Shown one piece after another: positions 9,577 to 18,825 of a DNA stretch of 35,699 nt. Under the pieces are notes generated by a model. That model worked only from the letters and a program-made list of their open reading frames with translations. It had not been told where the DNA came from and searched no databases. The stretch comes from Syntrophobacteraceae bacterium (GTDB lineage: Bacteria; Desulfobacterota; Syntrophobacteria; Syntrophobacterales; Syntrophobacteraceae). The DNA lies in NCBI GenBank assembly GCA_031292195.1, contig JARLHP010000171.1, positions 1 through 35,699 on the forward strand, in the 5' to 3' direction. The first letter of the stretch is position 1. Each line of letters opens with the position of its first letter. The translations under genes were made by a program, and so were the position numbers.

Positions 9577-9605
9577 CAAAAAAGAAAGGCACGCCGGACG
9601 TGCCT
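9577..9605 (-). terminator. Terminator-like hairpin upstream of secA
   Basis: The stem AGGCACG/CGTGCCT (9599-9605 and 9587-9593) with a 5-base loop is followed on the minus strand by TTCTTTTTTG. It lies between the acetyltransferase gene and secA. It would end the upstream operon, or act in the secA leader if the promoter at 9613-9642 is used. Confidence 0.7.
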
Positions 9606-9612
9606 CCGATGC

Positions 9613-9642
9613 ATATTAATCAGGACGTACCACTGCTGTCAC
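9613..9642 (-). promoter_or_regulatory. Possible sigma-70 promoter for secA
   Basis: Minus-strand GTGACA (9637-9642) and TAATAT (9613-9618) are 18 bp apart. Initiation would fall near 9606, exactly at the base of the terminator-like hairpin. The boxes are imperfect, so this is a weak call. Confidence 0.3.
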
Positions 9643-9693
9643 CGATCGGCCTCCGTGGGCGATGGTAGACAGAACGGCCAGATTACCATATTT

Positions 9694-10149
9694 TCAGGCA
9701 ATATCCAACAGGAGCGCGGATTCGTCACAATTGGGGAATTTGGGACAGTGAACACAGTCGGCCCACACCTTTTGAGGAAACATGTTCTTATCGACCTGTT
9801 TGAACCCCAGATGCTCGAAAAAGTCCACTTCATAGGTAAGCGCGAAGAGTTTGCTGATGCCCAGAGATTTCGCCTCCGCTATGCACGCCTCCACCAGCTT
9901 GCGCCCTATGCCGCGCCGCTGGCAAGACTTGAGAACGGCCAGGGACCGGATCTCCGCCAGATCCGACCAGATGATGTGCAGGCCGCAGCACCCGGCGACC
10001 TGCCCCGCCTGGTCTTCAAAGACAACCAGGTCCCGCAGGGTGGTGTAAAGCTCGCTGAGGGAGCGGGGCAGAAGGGTCCCTTCGGCCGCAAAATCCCTCA
10101 GCATCTTTTGAATTTCGACTACATCCGATATTCTGGCCTCGCGAATCAT
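9694..10149 (-). CDS. argA: GNAT N-acetyltransferase, short ArgA (N-acetylglutamate synthase) type
   Basis: A 151-residue single-domain acetyltransferase of the short ArgA type that makes N-acetylglutamate, first step of arginine synthesis. Visible marks are the opening IREARISDVVEIQKML, strand AEIRSLAV, the acetyl-CoA loop CQRRGIGRKLVEACIAEA, the LFALTYEVDFFEHLGF segment and the C-terminal CVHCPKFPNCDESAL typical of this subfamily. I prefer the ATG at 10149 because family members start near MIREA. An alternative ATG at 10185 overlaps the Nudix gene by 20 bp and would add 12 residues. argJ lies on the other side of secA. Substrate is inferred from subfamily features; general GNAT function is certain. 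Confidence 0.8.
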   Translation of the reverse strand: MIREARISDVVEIQKMLRDFAAEGTLLPRSLSELYTTLRDLVVFEDQAGQVAGCCGLHIIWSDLAEIRSLAVLKSCQRRGIGRKLVEACIAEAKSLGISKLFALTYEVDFFEHLGFKQVDKNMFPQKVWADCVHCPKFPNCDESALLLDIA

Positions 10150-10165
10150 ATCCAAATTTTTCTTC

Positions 10166-10630
10166 TTATCTCTTGTTTCTGGCATTTAAGTACTGCGACA
10201 GGATCAACGCATGATCGAAGGCCAGATTTTCAGGCAACCTGTCCAGGGGGAATATCCGCAGTTTCTTGGCATCGTCGCCCGCTTTGGGCACGCCATCTCC
10301 TAGCGCGGTGAAAACAACGCTCACCGTATGCCCCCTGGGGTCTCGTTTCGGGTCCGAGTAGGCCTGAAACTGCCTCAGATTTACCACATCGATTCCCGTT
10401 TCCTCCCGGGCCTCCCGGATCGCCGCGGCCTCCAGGCTTTCGCCGTAGTCGACAAAGCCGCCGGGGATTGCCCAGCCAAAGGGCGGATTTTTGCGCTCGA
10501 TCAGTACAATCCCGTTTTCGACCATCTCGATTATGATATCCACGGTCACCAGCGGGTTCTTATACAACCGCACCACATGCCCGCATTTGGGACACCGCAC
10601 TTCTCCCGCCCCGCCACTGCTCATAGCCAA
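10166..10630 (-). CDS. Nudix hydrolase (ADP-ribose pyrophosphatase-like)
   Basis: A 154-residue Nudix protein. The full signature GX5EX7REUXEEXGU is present in [20 protein letters not shown] followed by ETGID. The N-terminus has a single CPKCG pair, a remnant or half of the zinc ribbon found in NudC/NADH-pyrophosphatase-like relatives. Substrate cannot be told; short proteins of this type often act on ADP-ribose or nucleotide sugars. It follows prs with a 64-bp gap and overlaps or abuts the acetyltransferase, so it is probably in the same transcript. Confidence 0.85.
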   Translation of the reverse strand: MAMSSGGAGEVRCPKCGHVVRLYKNPLVTVDIIIEMVENGIVLIERKNPPFGWAIPGGFVDYGESLEAAAIREAREETGIDVVNLRQFQAYSDPKRDPRGHTVSVVFTALGDGVPKAGDDAKKLRIFPLDRLPENLAFDHALILSQYLNARNKR

Positions 10631-10694
10631 ACCTCATTTTCATTATTCCCCGATCCTCCGGGCGGGAGGACCGGGAAACATCCGGTTGGATCGA

Positions 10695-11648
10695 TCAATG
10701 CAAAATCTCGAAAAGGGTGCTGATCGAGTCTTCGTTGTGGATGTTGCGGATGGCCTGGGCGAAAAGCCTGGCAGCCGATACGCACCTGATCTTCCCCTTT
10801 CGGGTTATTTCTTCACTCACGGGCAGGGTGTCCGTAACGATCAGACTCTGCAGGGGACTGTTCATGATGCGCTCGACGGCCGGCCCGGAGAGCACCGCGT
10901 GGGTGGCGCAGGCAAATACTTCTTTTGCGCCTCTTTCCAGCAGCGTCCTGGTCGCTTCCACAAGGGTCCCGGCCGTATCGACCATATCGTCCAGGATTAC
11001 AGCCGTCATGCCGTCCACCTCGCCTATGATGTTGAGCGCCTCGGCCTTATTGGCGTCGCTGCGGCGTTTATCGATCATTGCCAGCCCGGCTTTGAGTAGT
11101 TTTGCATAAGCCCTGGCCCGGGGCACCCCGCCGGCATCCGGAGAGACGATAACCAGGTTCTCGTGAAAATTCTCCTTGATATAGGGAAGCAAAATGGACG
11201 AGGCATACAGGTTATCGACCGGAACGTTGAAAAACCCCTGGATCTGTCCGGCATGAAGGTCCATGGTTACGATCCGGTCGGCGCCCACCCGGGTGATGAG
11301 GTCGGCAACCAGGCGGGCCGTGATCGGGACCCTCGGCTTGTTCTTCCTGTCCTGGCGAGCGTAGCAGTAATAGGGCATGACGGCCGTTACCCGGTGGGCC
11401 GAGGAGCGTTTGCACGCATCGATCATCACCAGCAGCTCCATCAGGTTGTCGTTAACGGGGGCCGCACCGGTTTGAATGACGAAAACATCGGCGCCTCTTA
11501 CATTCTCGCCGATTTCCAGCCTGATTTCTCCATCGCTGAACTTTGCGCTAAGGGATTTGCCCAGAGGTATTTCCAGGATTTCGCATATACTCCTGACCAG
11601 CCCTGGATTGCTGTTGCCCGCAAAAACTTTCATTCCGTAAACTGCCAT
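10695..11648 (-). CDS. prs: Ribose-phosphate pyrophosphokinase (PRPP synthetase)
   Basis: Prs makes PRPP from ribose 5-phosphate and ATP for nucleotide, histidine and tryptophan synthesis. The 317-residue protein contains FSDGEIRLEIGENVRG, the signature DLHAGQIQGFFNVPVDNLYA, SPDAGGVPRARAYAKLL and the PRPP-binding loop VILDDMVDTAGTLVEA. The ATG at 11648 is chosen because AAGGTGG stands 5 bases upstream; an ATG at 11633 (MKVFAGNS) is the alternative. It lies 55 bp downstream of the zinc-ribbon gene. Confidence 0.96.
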   Translation of the reverse strand: MAVYGMKVFAGNSNPGLVRSICEILEIPLGKSLSAKFSDGEIRLEIGENVRGADVFVIQTGAAPVNDNLMELLVMIDACKRSSAHRVTAVMPYYCYARQDRKNKPRVPITARLVADLITRVGADRIVTMDLHAGQIQGFFNVPVDNLYASSILLPYIKENFHENLVIVSPDAGGVPRARAYAKLLKAGLAMIDKRRSDANKAEALNIIGEVDGMTAVILDDMVDTAGTLVEATRTLLERGAKEVFACATHAVLSGPAVERIMNSPLQSLIVTDTLPVSEEITRKGKIRCVSAARLFAQAIRNIHNEDSISTLFEILH

Positions 11649-11703
11649 GCTTACCACCTTATGTCTTTTTCATAGCTCAGATGAGGGACCAACGCCCCAG
11701 CGG

Positions 11704-12450
11704 TCAAATGCTGTCAATATCCTCTACGTTGATGCAATATCCCTCATGGCCCGGCCAGTAGAGGAAACGGTGACAGTGGGGGCACTGCATGAGGTCTTCG
11801 TCACGCTGGAGTTCGATGAATTTTTGAGGGGGAATGTTCATGTGGCAAACATTGCAAACACCGTTTTCCACCGAAGAAACCGCGATTCCGGCCTGTTTGG
11901 TGAAAAGAAAATCGGTCTTCTTCAAAAGATCTGGATTTACGCGCTCGCGCACCTGCTGCCGGATATTTTCCAGCCGGTCCAACCGGGTCTGCAAGGCGCC
12001 GCTCTCCTGCTGCAAAACGCTCTTTTGCTCCTCGAGCACACTGCGCTTTTCGGCCAGATCCTTCTCCAACTCGGCCAACTCCTTGCCGAGAAGTTCGATT
12101 TTGTCCAGCAGTTCCAGGGCGCTGTCTTCATTTTTGGAGACTTCCTTCTTGGTTTCCTCGATCTCCTTGAGGCTCGCCTGGTATTCCTTGTTTGTCTTCA
12201 CATCGCCCAGACGCGTTTTCTGCCGTCCCAAACGGGCCCGCAACTCTTCCAATTCCCGTTCGATCGTGCGGTGGGCTTCCTGCGCGCTGTCACTTTCTTC
12301 CTTTTTCGAAAGAAACTGCTCCTCGAAATACTCAAATTCCTTTTCCAATTCAGCGGTGCGCCGCAAACCCTCCTCGTTGCTTCGCATCAACTGGTTTCTC
12401 TTATCTTCGATCTTCTGGTACTCAATGAGACACTTGAGTTGGTCAAGCAA
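11704..12450 (-). CDS. Coiled-coil protein with C-terminal C4 zinc ribbon
   Basis: A 248-residue protein of the conserved zinc-ribbon family (COG1579 type). Residues about 20-180 are a long, charged, heptad-like coiled coil rich in Glu, Lys and Leu. The C-terminus carries two Cys pairs, CNVC (Cys199, 202) and CPHC (Cys223, 226), that form the zinc ribbon. Nucleic-acid binding has been suggested for the family, but no function is established here. The start is a TTG at 12450 with an ideal GGAGG 7 bases before it; an ATG between them is in a different frame. It is commonly found beside Nif3-like genes, as here. Confidence 0.85.
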   Translation of the reverse strand: MLDQLKCLIEYQKIEDKRNQLMRSNEEGLRRTAELEKEFEYFEEQFLSKKEESDSAQEAHRTIERELEELRARLGRQKTRLGDVKTNKEYQASLKEIEETKKEVSKNEDSALELLDKIELLGKELAELEKDLAEKRSVLEEQKSVLQQESGALQTRLDRLENIRQQVRERVNPDLLKKTDFLFTKQAGIAVSSVENGVCNVCHMNIPPQKFIELQRDEDLMQCPHCHRFLYWPGHEGYCINVEDIDSI

Positions 12451-12509
12451 TTCATTACCTCCTGACGCCGTCAGTTCACAAGCCGTCCAAATTTTTCAGG
12501 TCCATCCGC

Positions 12510-13325
12510 TCAGACCAGGGACCTGAACGGATCAGTCTCCGATTTGGAGACAAAAACTTCGAGTTCCATCGCCTCTGACTGGGCTCTGGAGCGCAAAAAG
12601 TCACGAATCGGCCCCAGAACCGGCTTTTCCGAAGCAAAATGTCCTATGTCAACGACCACGATGCCCTGTTCTTCGGCAAATCTGGCTTCGTGGTACTTCA
12701 AATCCCCGGTAATATAAATGTCCGCGCCCGACGCGAGCGCTTTTCCAATAAGGCTGCCTCCGCTTCCGGAGCAAACCGCGACCCTTCTCACCTTCTTTTG
12801 GCCATCACCCGCGATACGCACGGAGACTGCGCCAAGCGCGGCCTTCAGGGAGGCCGCCAGGGACTGGGCGGTAGCTTCGGCGGGCAGCACCCCCACCAGC
12901 CCCATGCCCCCGTACCTGGGGTCTTCGCATAACGCAGGCTCAGCATCCAGGGGGCCCGTAACCGAGAGGCCGAGCAACTCCACGAGTTGCCCGTTTGTGC
13001 CGTGACGGGCCGCATCGAGGTTGGTGTGAGCAGCAATGATGCTTATGCCGGAAAGCACCGCCCGCCCAATGATCGAGCCGGGCCAGGAATCGGTGCGAAT
13101 GGATTTTACAGGATGAAGGAGCAGGGGGTGGTGTGTTACCAGACACTGGCACCCGAGGTCTGCGGCCTCGGCCAGCACGGAAGCCAAGGGATCCAGGGCC
13201 ACAAGGAGCCGAGCGACCGAAGATGCGGGGTTTCCCACCTGGAGCCCACAGTTATCCCATGACTCAGCAAAACGGAAAGGCGCCCACGAATCGATCCACC
13301 CGAGAATATCTCTTACCCGGACCAT
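12510..13325 (-). CDS. Nif3-like dinuclear metal protein (YqfO/YbgI family)
   Basis: A 271-residue member of the Nif3 family (listed in some databases as GTP cyclohydrolase 1 type 2). Metal-ligand motifs are visible: THHPLLLHP near the middle of the N-terminal half, AHTNLDAA, and VVDIGHFASEKPVL near the C-terminus. It is the short form without the central insert domain seen in some homologues. Its biological role is poorly defined. The ATG at 13325 has GGAG 8 bases upstream; a longer in-frame start at 13373 would lie inside the terminator hairpin. Confidence 0.88.
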   Translation of the reverse strand: MVRVRDILGWIDSWAPFRFAESWDNCGLQVGNPASSVARLLVALDPLASVLAEAADLGCQCLVTHHPLLLHPVKSIRTDSWPGSIIGRAVLSGISIIAAHTNLDAARHGTNGQLVELLGLSVTGPLDAEPALCEDPRYGGMGLVGVLPAEATAQSLAASLKAALGAVSVRIAGDGQKKVRRVAVCSGSGGSLIGKALASGADIYITGDLKYHEARFAEEQGIVVVDIGHFASEKPVLGPIRDFLRSRAQSEAMELEVFVSKSETDPFRSLV

Positions 13326-13338
13326 GCTCAACACTCCA

Positions 13339-13398
13339 AAAATAAAGGAAGAGGGGTGTTCCCGCCGGAGCACCCCTCTTCCTTTATTTTTTCTTACA
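13339..13398. terminator. Long hairpin terminator between tRNA-Met and the Nif3-like gene
   Basis: A perfect stem of about 20 bp, AAAATAAAGGAAGAGGGGTG (13339-13358) pairing with CACCCCTCTTCCTTTATTTT (13371-13390), has A/T-rich outer ends that give U-runs on both strands. It would end the rpoD/tRNA transcript just before the Nif3-like gene. Confidence 0.8.
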
Positions 13399-13522
13399 TC
13401 TCCCCTGCGGCCCCTTTTTGGGAGTGCAGGGTGTTATTCTGTCACCGACAAATCCTCCGAATAAGGAATACCTCATCTCCTGAGCGACCTGCCTGATACC
13501 AGTTACCATTAGGAAGTACCTA

Positions 13523-13599
13523 TGGTGGGCCCACCTGGCCTCGAACCAGGGACCATCCGGTTATGAGCCGGGAGCTCTACCAAACTGAGCTATGGGCCC
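13523..13599 (-). tRNA. tRNA-Met (CAU anticodon), CCA encoded
   Basis: The minus strand folds into a full cloverleaf: acceptor GGGCCCA/TGGGCCC with encoded ACCA, a D-arm with AGCTCAGTTTGGTAGAGCT, anticodon stem CCGGC/ACCGG-type around loop CTCATAA (anticodon CAT), and T-arm CCTGGTTCGAGGCCAGG. It is elongator-like because the first acceptor pair is G-C. A tRNA-Ile2 modified at C34 has the same anticodon and cannot be fully excluded. It lies 69 bp after rpoD. Confidence 0.93.
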
Positions 13600-13668
13600 G
13601 AACTAAACCGACCGAATGTTAAGTATAATTTCGAAGGCACAAAGCTGTCAAGTAAAACATGCTCACGG

Positions 13669-15462
13669 CTACGTTTCGATAAAGCTCTTCAGCTCCTTGC
13701 GTCGACTGGGATGACGAAGCTTGCGAAGGGCCTTGGCTTCGATCTGCCTGATCCGCTCCCTGGTGACCGTAAAATCCTGCCCGACCTCTTCCAGGGTGTG
13801 GTCGGCCTTTTCACCGATGCCGAAGCGCATGCGCAGGACTTTTTCTTCTCTTGGAGTAAGGGTGGCCAGGGCCTTCCGGGTCTGTTCGCTCAGGTTGAGG
13901 TTTATTACGGCGTCAACTGGGGAAGCCACCCGCTTGTCCTCTATAAAGTCGCCCAGGTGGCTGTCTTCCTCCTCGCCGATGGGTGTCTCCAGGCTGATGG
14001 GTTCCTTGGCGATTTTTAACACCTTGCGCACCTTGTCGACCGGAAACTCCATCTTCTCGGCGATTTCCTCGGGCACCGGCTCGCGTCCCAGTTCTTGGAC
14101 CAGGTAGCGGGAAGTGCGGATCAGCTTGTTGATCGTCTCGATCATGTGGACCGGAATGCGGATGGTTCTCGCCTGGTCGGCAATGGCCCTGGTAATGGCC
14201 TGCCGAATCCACCATGTGGCATAGGTGCTGAATTTGTAGCCGCGCTGATATTCGAATTTGTCAACGGCCTTCATCAGCCCGATATTTCCCTCCTGGATGA
14301 GGTCCAGGAACTGGAGCCCGCGGTTTGTGTACTTTTTGGCGATGCTTACGACCAGGCGCAGGTTGGCCTCGATAAGCTCGCTTTTGGCCACCTTGGAGCG
14401 CAGGGTCCCATCTTTTACCCGGTTGAGCAGTTGGCGCAAAGTGGTGGAGTCCATCTTCGCCTCCGCCTCCAGCTTGGCGATACGCTCTCCGGCTTCCACG
14501 GCCAGGGCGAAAAGCCTCTCGCACTCTTCCTTCGCAAGACCGCAACCAGCCATTACGGCGGCCCTGTTTTCCTCCCGGACAATCTGGGCGAGGTTATGTC
14601 CGTGGCGGTCGCACTTGACGCCCAACCGGTCCATGCATCTTTTCAGGCTCTTTTCGGCGCTTTCGATAGCGGCAAGATGTCCGTTGAGGTTTTCTATAAC
14701 ATCGTCGATGTGGCGGCGGTTGAGCTGCATTCCTTTCAGCAGGCTTATGATCTGTTCCTTATTCTGCTGTATCCGGTTTTTGAGTTCGAACTTTCTCTCA
14801 ACCTCCACGCTGTGATCCGAAAGAAGCGGTTGCATCGACTTGTTGTCTTCATCGAGTCGCTGCACTTCATCGAGAATGGCTATGATCCTGTTTTTATGGG
14901 CGACTTCCTCTTCCTCGTTGATTTCCTCCTCAATTTCGGGGAGGCCCTCATCCAGACCGGCCAGTTCTCCCTGAAGCCTGTCCCGAAGATTCATCATCTG
15001 CTTCAGGCCGATGGAGGACTCCATGATGGCATTGAATATCTCGCGCTCTCCGGCCTCGATCCGCTTGGCGATTTCGACCTCTCCGTCGCGGGTAAGCAGG
15101 GAGACCTGCCCCATTTCCCTCAGGTACATCTTCACCGGGTCGGTCACCCGGTTGGCCGTATCGGCTTCAAGCTGCAGTTCGTCTTCCTCTTCCTCAATGA
15201 TTCCATCGGAATCGGAGACCGAGTCGCGCACAACCCGCACCTGCTGGTCGGAATCGACGATGGCGATATCCATTTCATCGAAAATCATCATCATCTCGTC
15301 GAGCTTGTCCGCCGAGACGATTTCTTCCGGAAGGGCCTCGTTAACTTCATCCAGCGTGAGAAAGCCCTTCTCCTTGCCGGTCGCAATCAAGCGGTTAAGA
15401 TCATCCAGCTCCGGTTTGCCCATCGCTGGATCGCGCCTCTGCTTGGCGTCCTTTTCGGTCAT
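13669..15462 (-). CDS. rpoD: RNA polymerase primary sigma factor RpoD (sigma-70)
   Basis: The primary sigma factor, 597 residues. Region 1.1 is seen near residues 15-50, region 1.2 as [20 protein letters not shown], and a long acidic non-conserved region lies between 1.2 and 2. Region 2 contains [20 protein letters not shown] and [20 protein letters not shown], region 3 follows, and region 4 ends with [20 protein letters not shown]. The ATG at 15462 has GGAGT 6 bases upstream, 23 bp after the dnaG stop; a longer start at 15489 would overlap dnaG. dnaG-rpoD is the classic macromolecular synthesis operon arrangement. Confidence 0.96.
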   Translation of the reverse strand: MTEKDAKQRRDPAMGKPELDDLNRLIATGKEKGFLTLDEVNEALPEEIVSADKLDEMMMIFDEMDIAIVDSDQQVRVVRDSVSDSDGIIEEEEDELQLEADTANRVTDPVKMYLREMGQVSLLTRDGEVEIAKRIEAGEREIFNAIMESSIGLKQMMNLRDRLQGELAGLDEGLPEIEEEINEEEEVAHKNRIIAILDEVQRLDEDNKSMQPLLSDHSVEVERKFELKNRIQQNKEQIISLLKGMQLNRRHIDDVIENLNGHLAAIESAEKSLKRCMDRLGVKCDRHGHNLAQIVREENRAAVMAGCGLAKEECERLFALAVEAGERIAKLEAEAKMDSTTLRQLLNRVKDGTLRSKVAKSELIEANLRLVVSIAKKYTNRGLQFLDLIQEGNIGLMKAVDKFEYQRGYKFSTYATWWIRQAITRAIADQARTIRIPVHMIETINKLIRTSRYLVQELGREPVPEEIAEKMEFPVDKVRKVLKIAKEPISLETPIGEEEDSHLGDFIEDKRVASPVDAVINLNLSEQTRKALATLTPREEKVLRMRFGIGEKADHTLEEVGQDFTVTRERIRQIEAKALRKLRHPSRRKELKSFIET

Positions 15463-15485
15463 CACTTGACTCCTAAACGTTAAGA

Positions 15486-17276
15486 TCACCTGTATTGGTC
15501 TCGACCATTTCTGATCTCCACAAGAAGGCTTGCCACCCGGTCCCGGTCTCCCGTTCTTTCGGCCTCCCGCAAAGATCGCTCCAACTCTTTTTTCCTCTTT
15601 TTGGCCATTCTTTTAGCCAGGGCTTCGAGCCAGTCGCGCAACTGCATTTCCGGCTGTTCAAGATCAAAAGGCTCAAGAAGATATCGCGTATACAGCTCGT
15701 GCAGGTCCGACTCCCGAAGCTGGTCGAACAGGGAAGAATCCTTGATCTCTTGCCTGTCGCAAAAGCCCGCCCGGCAAAGCAAACCGGCCATGGCGGCCAG
15801 CCCGGGTTCCTCGAAACAACCCAGCACGTCGGAGTCGCGCACACACCCGACCAGGTCAGGGTACTTGATCATGAGCCTCAGGACCTTTTCTTCCAAAGAC
15901 TCGAGTGGCGCCTGCCGGCGAGAAGTTGCCGCCCTTATGGGAGCGCGCGCCACCGGTTCGGGCCGGCCCTGTTTTTCGTGCAACAGCTGCTCTTCGGCCA
16001 CCTTTTCCGTAATCAGAAAGCGGTCGGCAATGATGCGCAGGTATTCCGACCTCAGAAGCGGCTGCCGTACGCTTTGAAAAACGGGCTGAAGCTCCGAGAA
16101 GACCCGCATCCTCCCGGCCGAACTTCCGTCCCAGGCGGCAACAGCCTTGCGAACGGCGTAAGCCCCCAGTTCCTCCCTTTGGTCGAGGAGGCGCTCCAGT
16201 TCGGATAAACCAACTTTTTTCAAAAAATCGTCCGGGTCGAGTCCGTCCGGGAACCGGATGCAGCTTGCCGAAAGCTCCTCGGACAAAAACAGGGGCAGGG
16301 CCCGCAGCATGGCTTTTTGCCCCGCATCGTCGCCGTCGTAGGCCAAAACGACTTCATCGCTCATCCTGCCAAGCAGCCGGACCTGCTGAGAGGTGAGGGC
16401 GGTCCCCAGTGTGGCCACAACCCTGTGGAACCCTTGCGCATGGAAGGACAAAAGGTCCATGTAGCCTTCCACCAGCAGCGCCTGCCTCGTTTTGTTGCAA
16501 GCCTGCCGCGCCACCGAATACTGATAGAGCATTCGCCCCTTGTGGTAGAGGGGAGTCTCGGGGCTGTTGAGATATTTGGGTTCGTTTGCGTCCCCCCCGG
16601 GCAATATCCTCCCGCCGAAGGCGACAACCGTATCCCGTTCATCCTTTATCGGGAAAATCAGTCTATTTCTAAAGCGATCATAAAATCTTGCGGACCCGTT
16701 GGAATTCTGTCCGAGAAGACCGGCCTTCACGGCCAGGGCCGGTTCGATTCCGCTTTTCCTGAGATGTTCGAAAAGCCGGTCTCTGCCCGAAGGTGCATAG
16801 CCGAGCTTTTGGGATTCGACAACCTCCCGGGGCAACCCCCGCGAGGCAATGTATTCCCGTGCGGCCCTGCCGTCGGGGGCCATGTGGAGCTGACGGTAAA
16901 AGAAGTCAGCCGCGCATTCAACGGCCGCAAGGATTTGTCTGCGCTCTTCCCTGTTTGCCTCGTAGAGGTCGCTGCCGACCTGCTCTTTCTGGGGCAGCGC
17001 AATATTGTATCTATCCGCCAGATACTTGACCGCATCCCCAAACGACAGGTTCCTGTGTTTCATCACAAAACTCAGGACATCGCCACCGGTTCCGCACCCG
17101 AAGCAATAGTAGAGCTGATTGTCCGCATCCACCTGGAAAGAAGGGGTCTTCTCCTGGTGAAACGGACACAAGCCGACGTGACGATTGCCCGACCGGCGCA
17201 GACGCACCACATGGCCAATTTCTTCGACAATGTCCACCGACTGTTTGACTAAAGAGGCAACAGCAGATCCTGTCAC
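15486..17276 (-). CDS. dnaG: DNA primase
   Basis: DnaG synthesises RNA primers at the replication fork. The 596-residue protein has the N-terminal CHC2 zinc finger (Cys37, His40, Cys58, Cys61), the primase core with [12 protein letters not shown], the TOPRIM motifs [12 protein letters not shown] and [12 protein letters not shown], and a C-terminal helicase-binding region ending in basic helices. Length is normal for the family. It precedes rpoD by 23 bp and follows yqeY after a 342-bp gap. Confidence 0.96.
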   Translation of the reverse strand: MTGSAVASLVKQSVDIVEEIGHVVRLRRSGNRHVGLCPFHQEKTPSFQVDADNQLYYCFGCGTGGDVLSFVMKHRNLSFGDAVKYLADRYNIALPQKEQVGSDLYEANREERRQILAAVECAADFFYRQLHMAPDGRAAREYIASRGLPREVVESQKLGYAPSGRDRLFEHLRKSGIEPALAVKAGLLGQNSNGSARFYDRFRNRLIFPIKDERDTVVAFGGRILPGGDANEPKYLNSPETPLYHKGRMLYQYSVARQACNKTRQALLVEGYMDLLSFHAQGFHRVVATLGTALTSQQVRLLGRMSDEVVLAYDGDDAGQKAMLRALPLFLSEELSASCIRFPDGLDPDDFLKKVGLSELERLLDQREELGAYAVRKAVAAWDGSSAGRMRVFSELQPVFQSVRQPLLRSEYLRIIADRFLITEKVAEEQLLHEKQGRPEPVARAPIRAATSRRQAPLESLEEKVLRLMIKYPDLVGCVRDSDVLGCFEEPGLAAMAGLLCRAGFCDRQEIKDSSLFDQLRESDLHELYTRYLLEPFDLEQPEMQLRDWLEALAKRMAKKRKKELERSLREAERTGDRDRVASLLVEIRNGRDQYR

Positions 17277-17618
17277 TTGGCAAGCCTTTCCAACGCCAGA
17301 AAAGAAACGGCTACATGAACGGCGTGCCGCCGACTTTCAATACGCCCGCTTGGCGCAGGCAAAGAAGACGAAAATCAGCGATTTTTAGCCTCTGGCATCC
17401 GCTAAATCAAGTATTATTTGCGGCTGCCGCAGCGGCGACTGCAGCATAGAACCTGCCAAAACAGCCAAAAAGTACCGCCCGCCCGGGGCTTGGCGCCCCG
17501 GCCACCGCGAGTCCGGGCCTCCCCGGTCACTCGTGACTTTTCGTGTTTCCGGATGTCCCCGGGTAGATGTGATTTACCGTCTTGCCGGTTCGTAGCGGGA
17601 GAAGGAGGAGGCGAGCAA
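17277..17618. other. Intergenic region between yqeY and dnaG
   Basis: No gene is supported here; rpsU, which often precedes dnaG, is absent. On the minus strand a GC hairpin (CGGGGC/GCCCCG, about 17497-17514) is followed after about a dozen bases by a short T-run and may end the yqeY transcript weakly. The remainder presumably carries the dnaG-rpoD promoter, which I cannot pinpoint. Confidence 0.35.
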
Positions 17619-18062
17619 TCAGCCGAGTTTTGCGCGCACCAGTTCGTTTACCACTTTGCCGTCGGCCCGGCCGCTCACTTCGGGCATGAGCAGCTTCATC
17701 ACCCGTCCCATATCTTTTAGGGAAGAGGCCCCCGACCTGGAAACGGCTTCTTCCACCAGTTTTTCCAGTTCTTCGATCGAGAGCTGCGGGGGCAAAAAAC
17801 CCTCGAGGACCCCGATTTCATTTTCCTCTTTTACCGCCAGGTCCTCCCTTGCGCCCGTTCGGAACTGCTCGGCGGAGTCGCGCCGCTGCTTGACCAGGTT
17901 TGCGATGATCTGCTGGATTTCGGATTCGACCGGCCGGCGCTTAATTTCTTTTTCCTTGACTTTCAGCGAGGTAAGCAACATCCGCAACGCGTCTTTGGCC
18001 GTTTCATTTTTCTCCCGGATAGCCGCCTTGAGAGCTTCTTCCACTTTTTGGTGCAGTTCCAT
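17619..18062 (-). CDS. yqeY: GatB/YqeY domain protein
   Basis: A 147-residue YqeY-family protein, related to the tail domain of GatB and thought to interact with tRNA or tRNA-dependent amidation; its role is not settled. Family features are the N-terminal helix LKAAIREKNETAKDALRMLL, EKEIKRRPVESEIQQIIAN, GFLPPQLSIEEL and the C-terminal DMGRVMKLLMPEVSGRADGK. The ATG at 18062 follows GAGGTGG closely. An in-frame alternative at 18074 would overlap the hisA stop. It comes 8 bp after hisA. Confidence 0.92.
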   Translation of the reverse strand: MELHQKVEEALKAAIREKNETAKDALRMLLTSLKVKEKEIKRRPVESEIQQIIANLVKQRRDSAEQFRTGAREDLAVKEENEIGVLEGFLPPQLSIEELEKLVEEAVSRSGASSLKDMGRVMKLLMPEVSGRADGKVVNELVRAKLG

Positions 18063-18070
18063 GGTCCACC

Positions 18071-18820
18071 TCACTTTCCGACCGCGCCCGGACCGGCCGT
18101 GCGGCCTCGGGCGATTGCTTCCTTCAAATCGAGAGTTCCCTCGTAGATGGCCCTGCCGGTTATTACCCCGAGGAGTCCCAACGGGCCCAGACCCACGAGC
18201 GCTTCAATATCGCCAAGATTGGAGACCCCTCCGGAAGCGATGACCGGCACCCCGGTCATCTCCATCAGCCTGCGGGTGGCCTCGATGTTGACCCCGGTTT
18301 GCATGCCGTCTCTGTGGATATCGGTGTAAATGACCGCGGCCAGTTCCAGGCCTTTAAAGCGCATCACCAGATCGACGGCCGCGGTCCGGGTGGCTTCCTT
18401 CCAGCCTTCCACCGCCACAAGACCGTCGCGGGCGTCCAACCCGAGGGCAATTCGGCCCGGATAGAGCCTGCACGCCTCTTCCAGCATTTCGGGCTGCCGC
18501 AGGGCGGCCGTGCCGATGATAACCCTGGCCACTCCCCCCGAAATGTATCGATCGATGCTTTGGAGGGTCCTTATGCCGCCACCCACCTCAACCGGAATGG
18601 ACAGGGACCGGGCAATCCGGAAGACGATCTCATCATTTACGGGTTTTTTGGTAAATGCCCCGTCGAGGTCCACCAGGTGCAGCCACTCAGCGCCCTCAGC
18701 CTCCCAATGCCTGGCCATGGCGACCGGGTCTTTGCCGTAGACGGTGGCGCGCTCGGGGTCTCCCTGCATGAGCCGGACACAAAGTCCATCCTTCAAGTCA
18801 ATAGCCGGAAAAATGATCAT
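18071..18820 (-). CDS. hisA: Phosphoribosylformimino-AICAR ribotide isomerase (HisA)
   Basis: HisA catalyses the Amadori isomerisation of ProFAR to PRFAR in histidine synthesis. The 249-residue TIM barrel starts MIIFPAIDLKDGLCVRLMQG with the catalytic Asp8. It shows the phosphate-binding loops VGGGIRTL and ASGGVSNLGDIEAL, and the second catalytic Asp in YTDIHRDGMQTG. It lies 5 bp after the apgM-like gene. No other his gene is in the window, so hisA is detached from the his operon here. Confidence 0.96.
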   Translation of the reverse strand: MIIFPAIDLKDGLCVRLMQGDPERATVYGKDPVAMARHWEAEGAEWLHLVDLDGAFTKKPVNDEIVFRIARSLSIPVEVGGGIRTLQSIDRYISGGVARVIIGTAALRQPEMLEEACRLYPGRIALGLDARDGLVAVEGWKEATRTAAVDLVMRFKGLELAAVIYTDIHRDGMQTGVNIEATRRLMEMTGVPVIASGGVSNLGDIEALVGLGPLGLLGVITGRAIYEGTLDLKEAIARGRTAGPGAVGK

Positions 18821-18825
18821 GGGGT

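Noticed and set aside
13523..13599. tRNA-Sec near selB
   Set aside because: The only tRNA I find has a CAT anticodon and a normal short variable loop; no long-armed tRNA with TCA anticodon is visible anywhere in the window.
14095..15483. Long plus-strand frame opposite rpoD
   Set aside because: Antisense shadow of rpoD in GC-rich DNA; no ribosome site and no recognisable protein.
17277..17618. rpsU or another small gene before dnaG
   Set aside because: No frame in the gap resembles S21 or has a start site.
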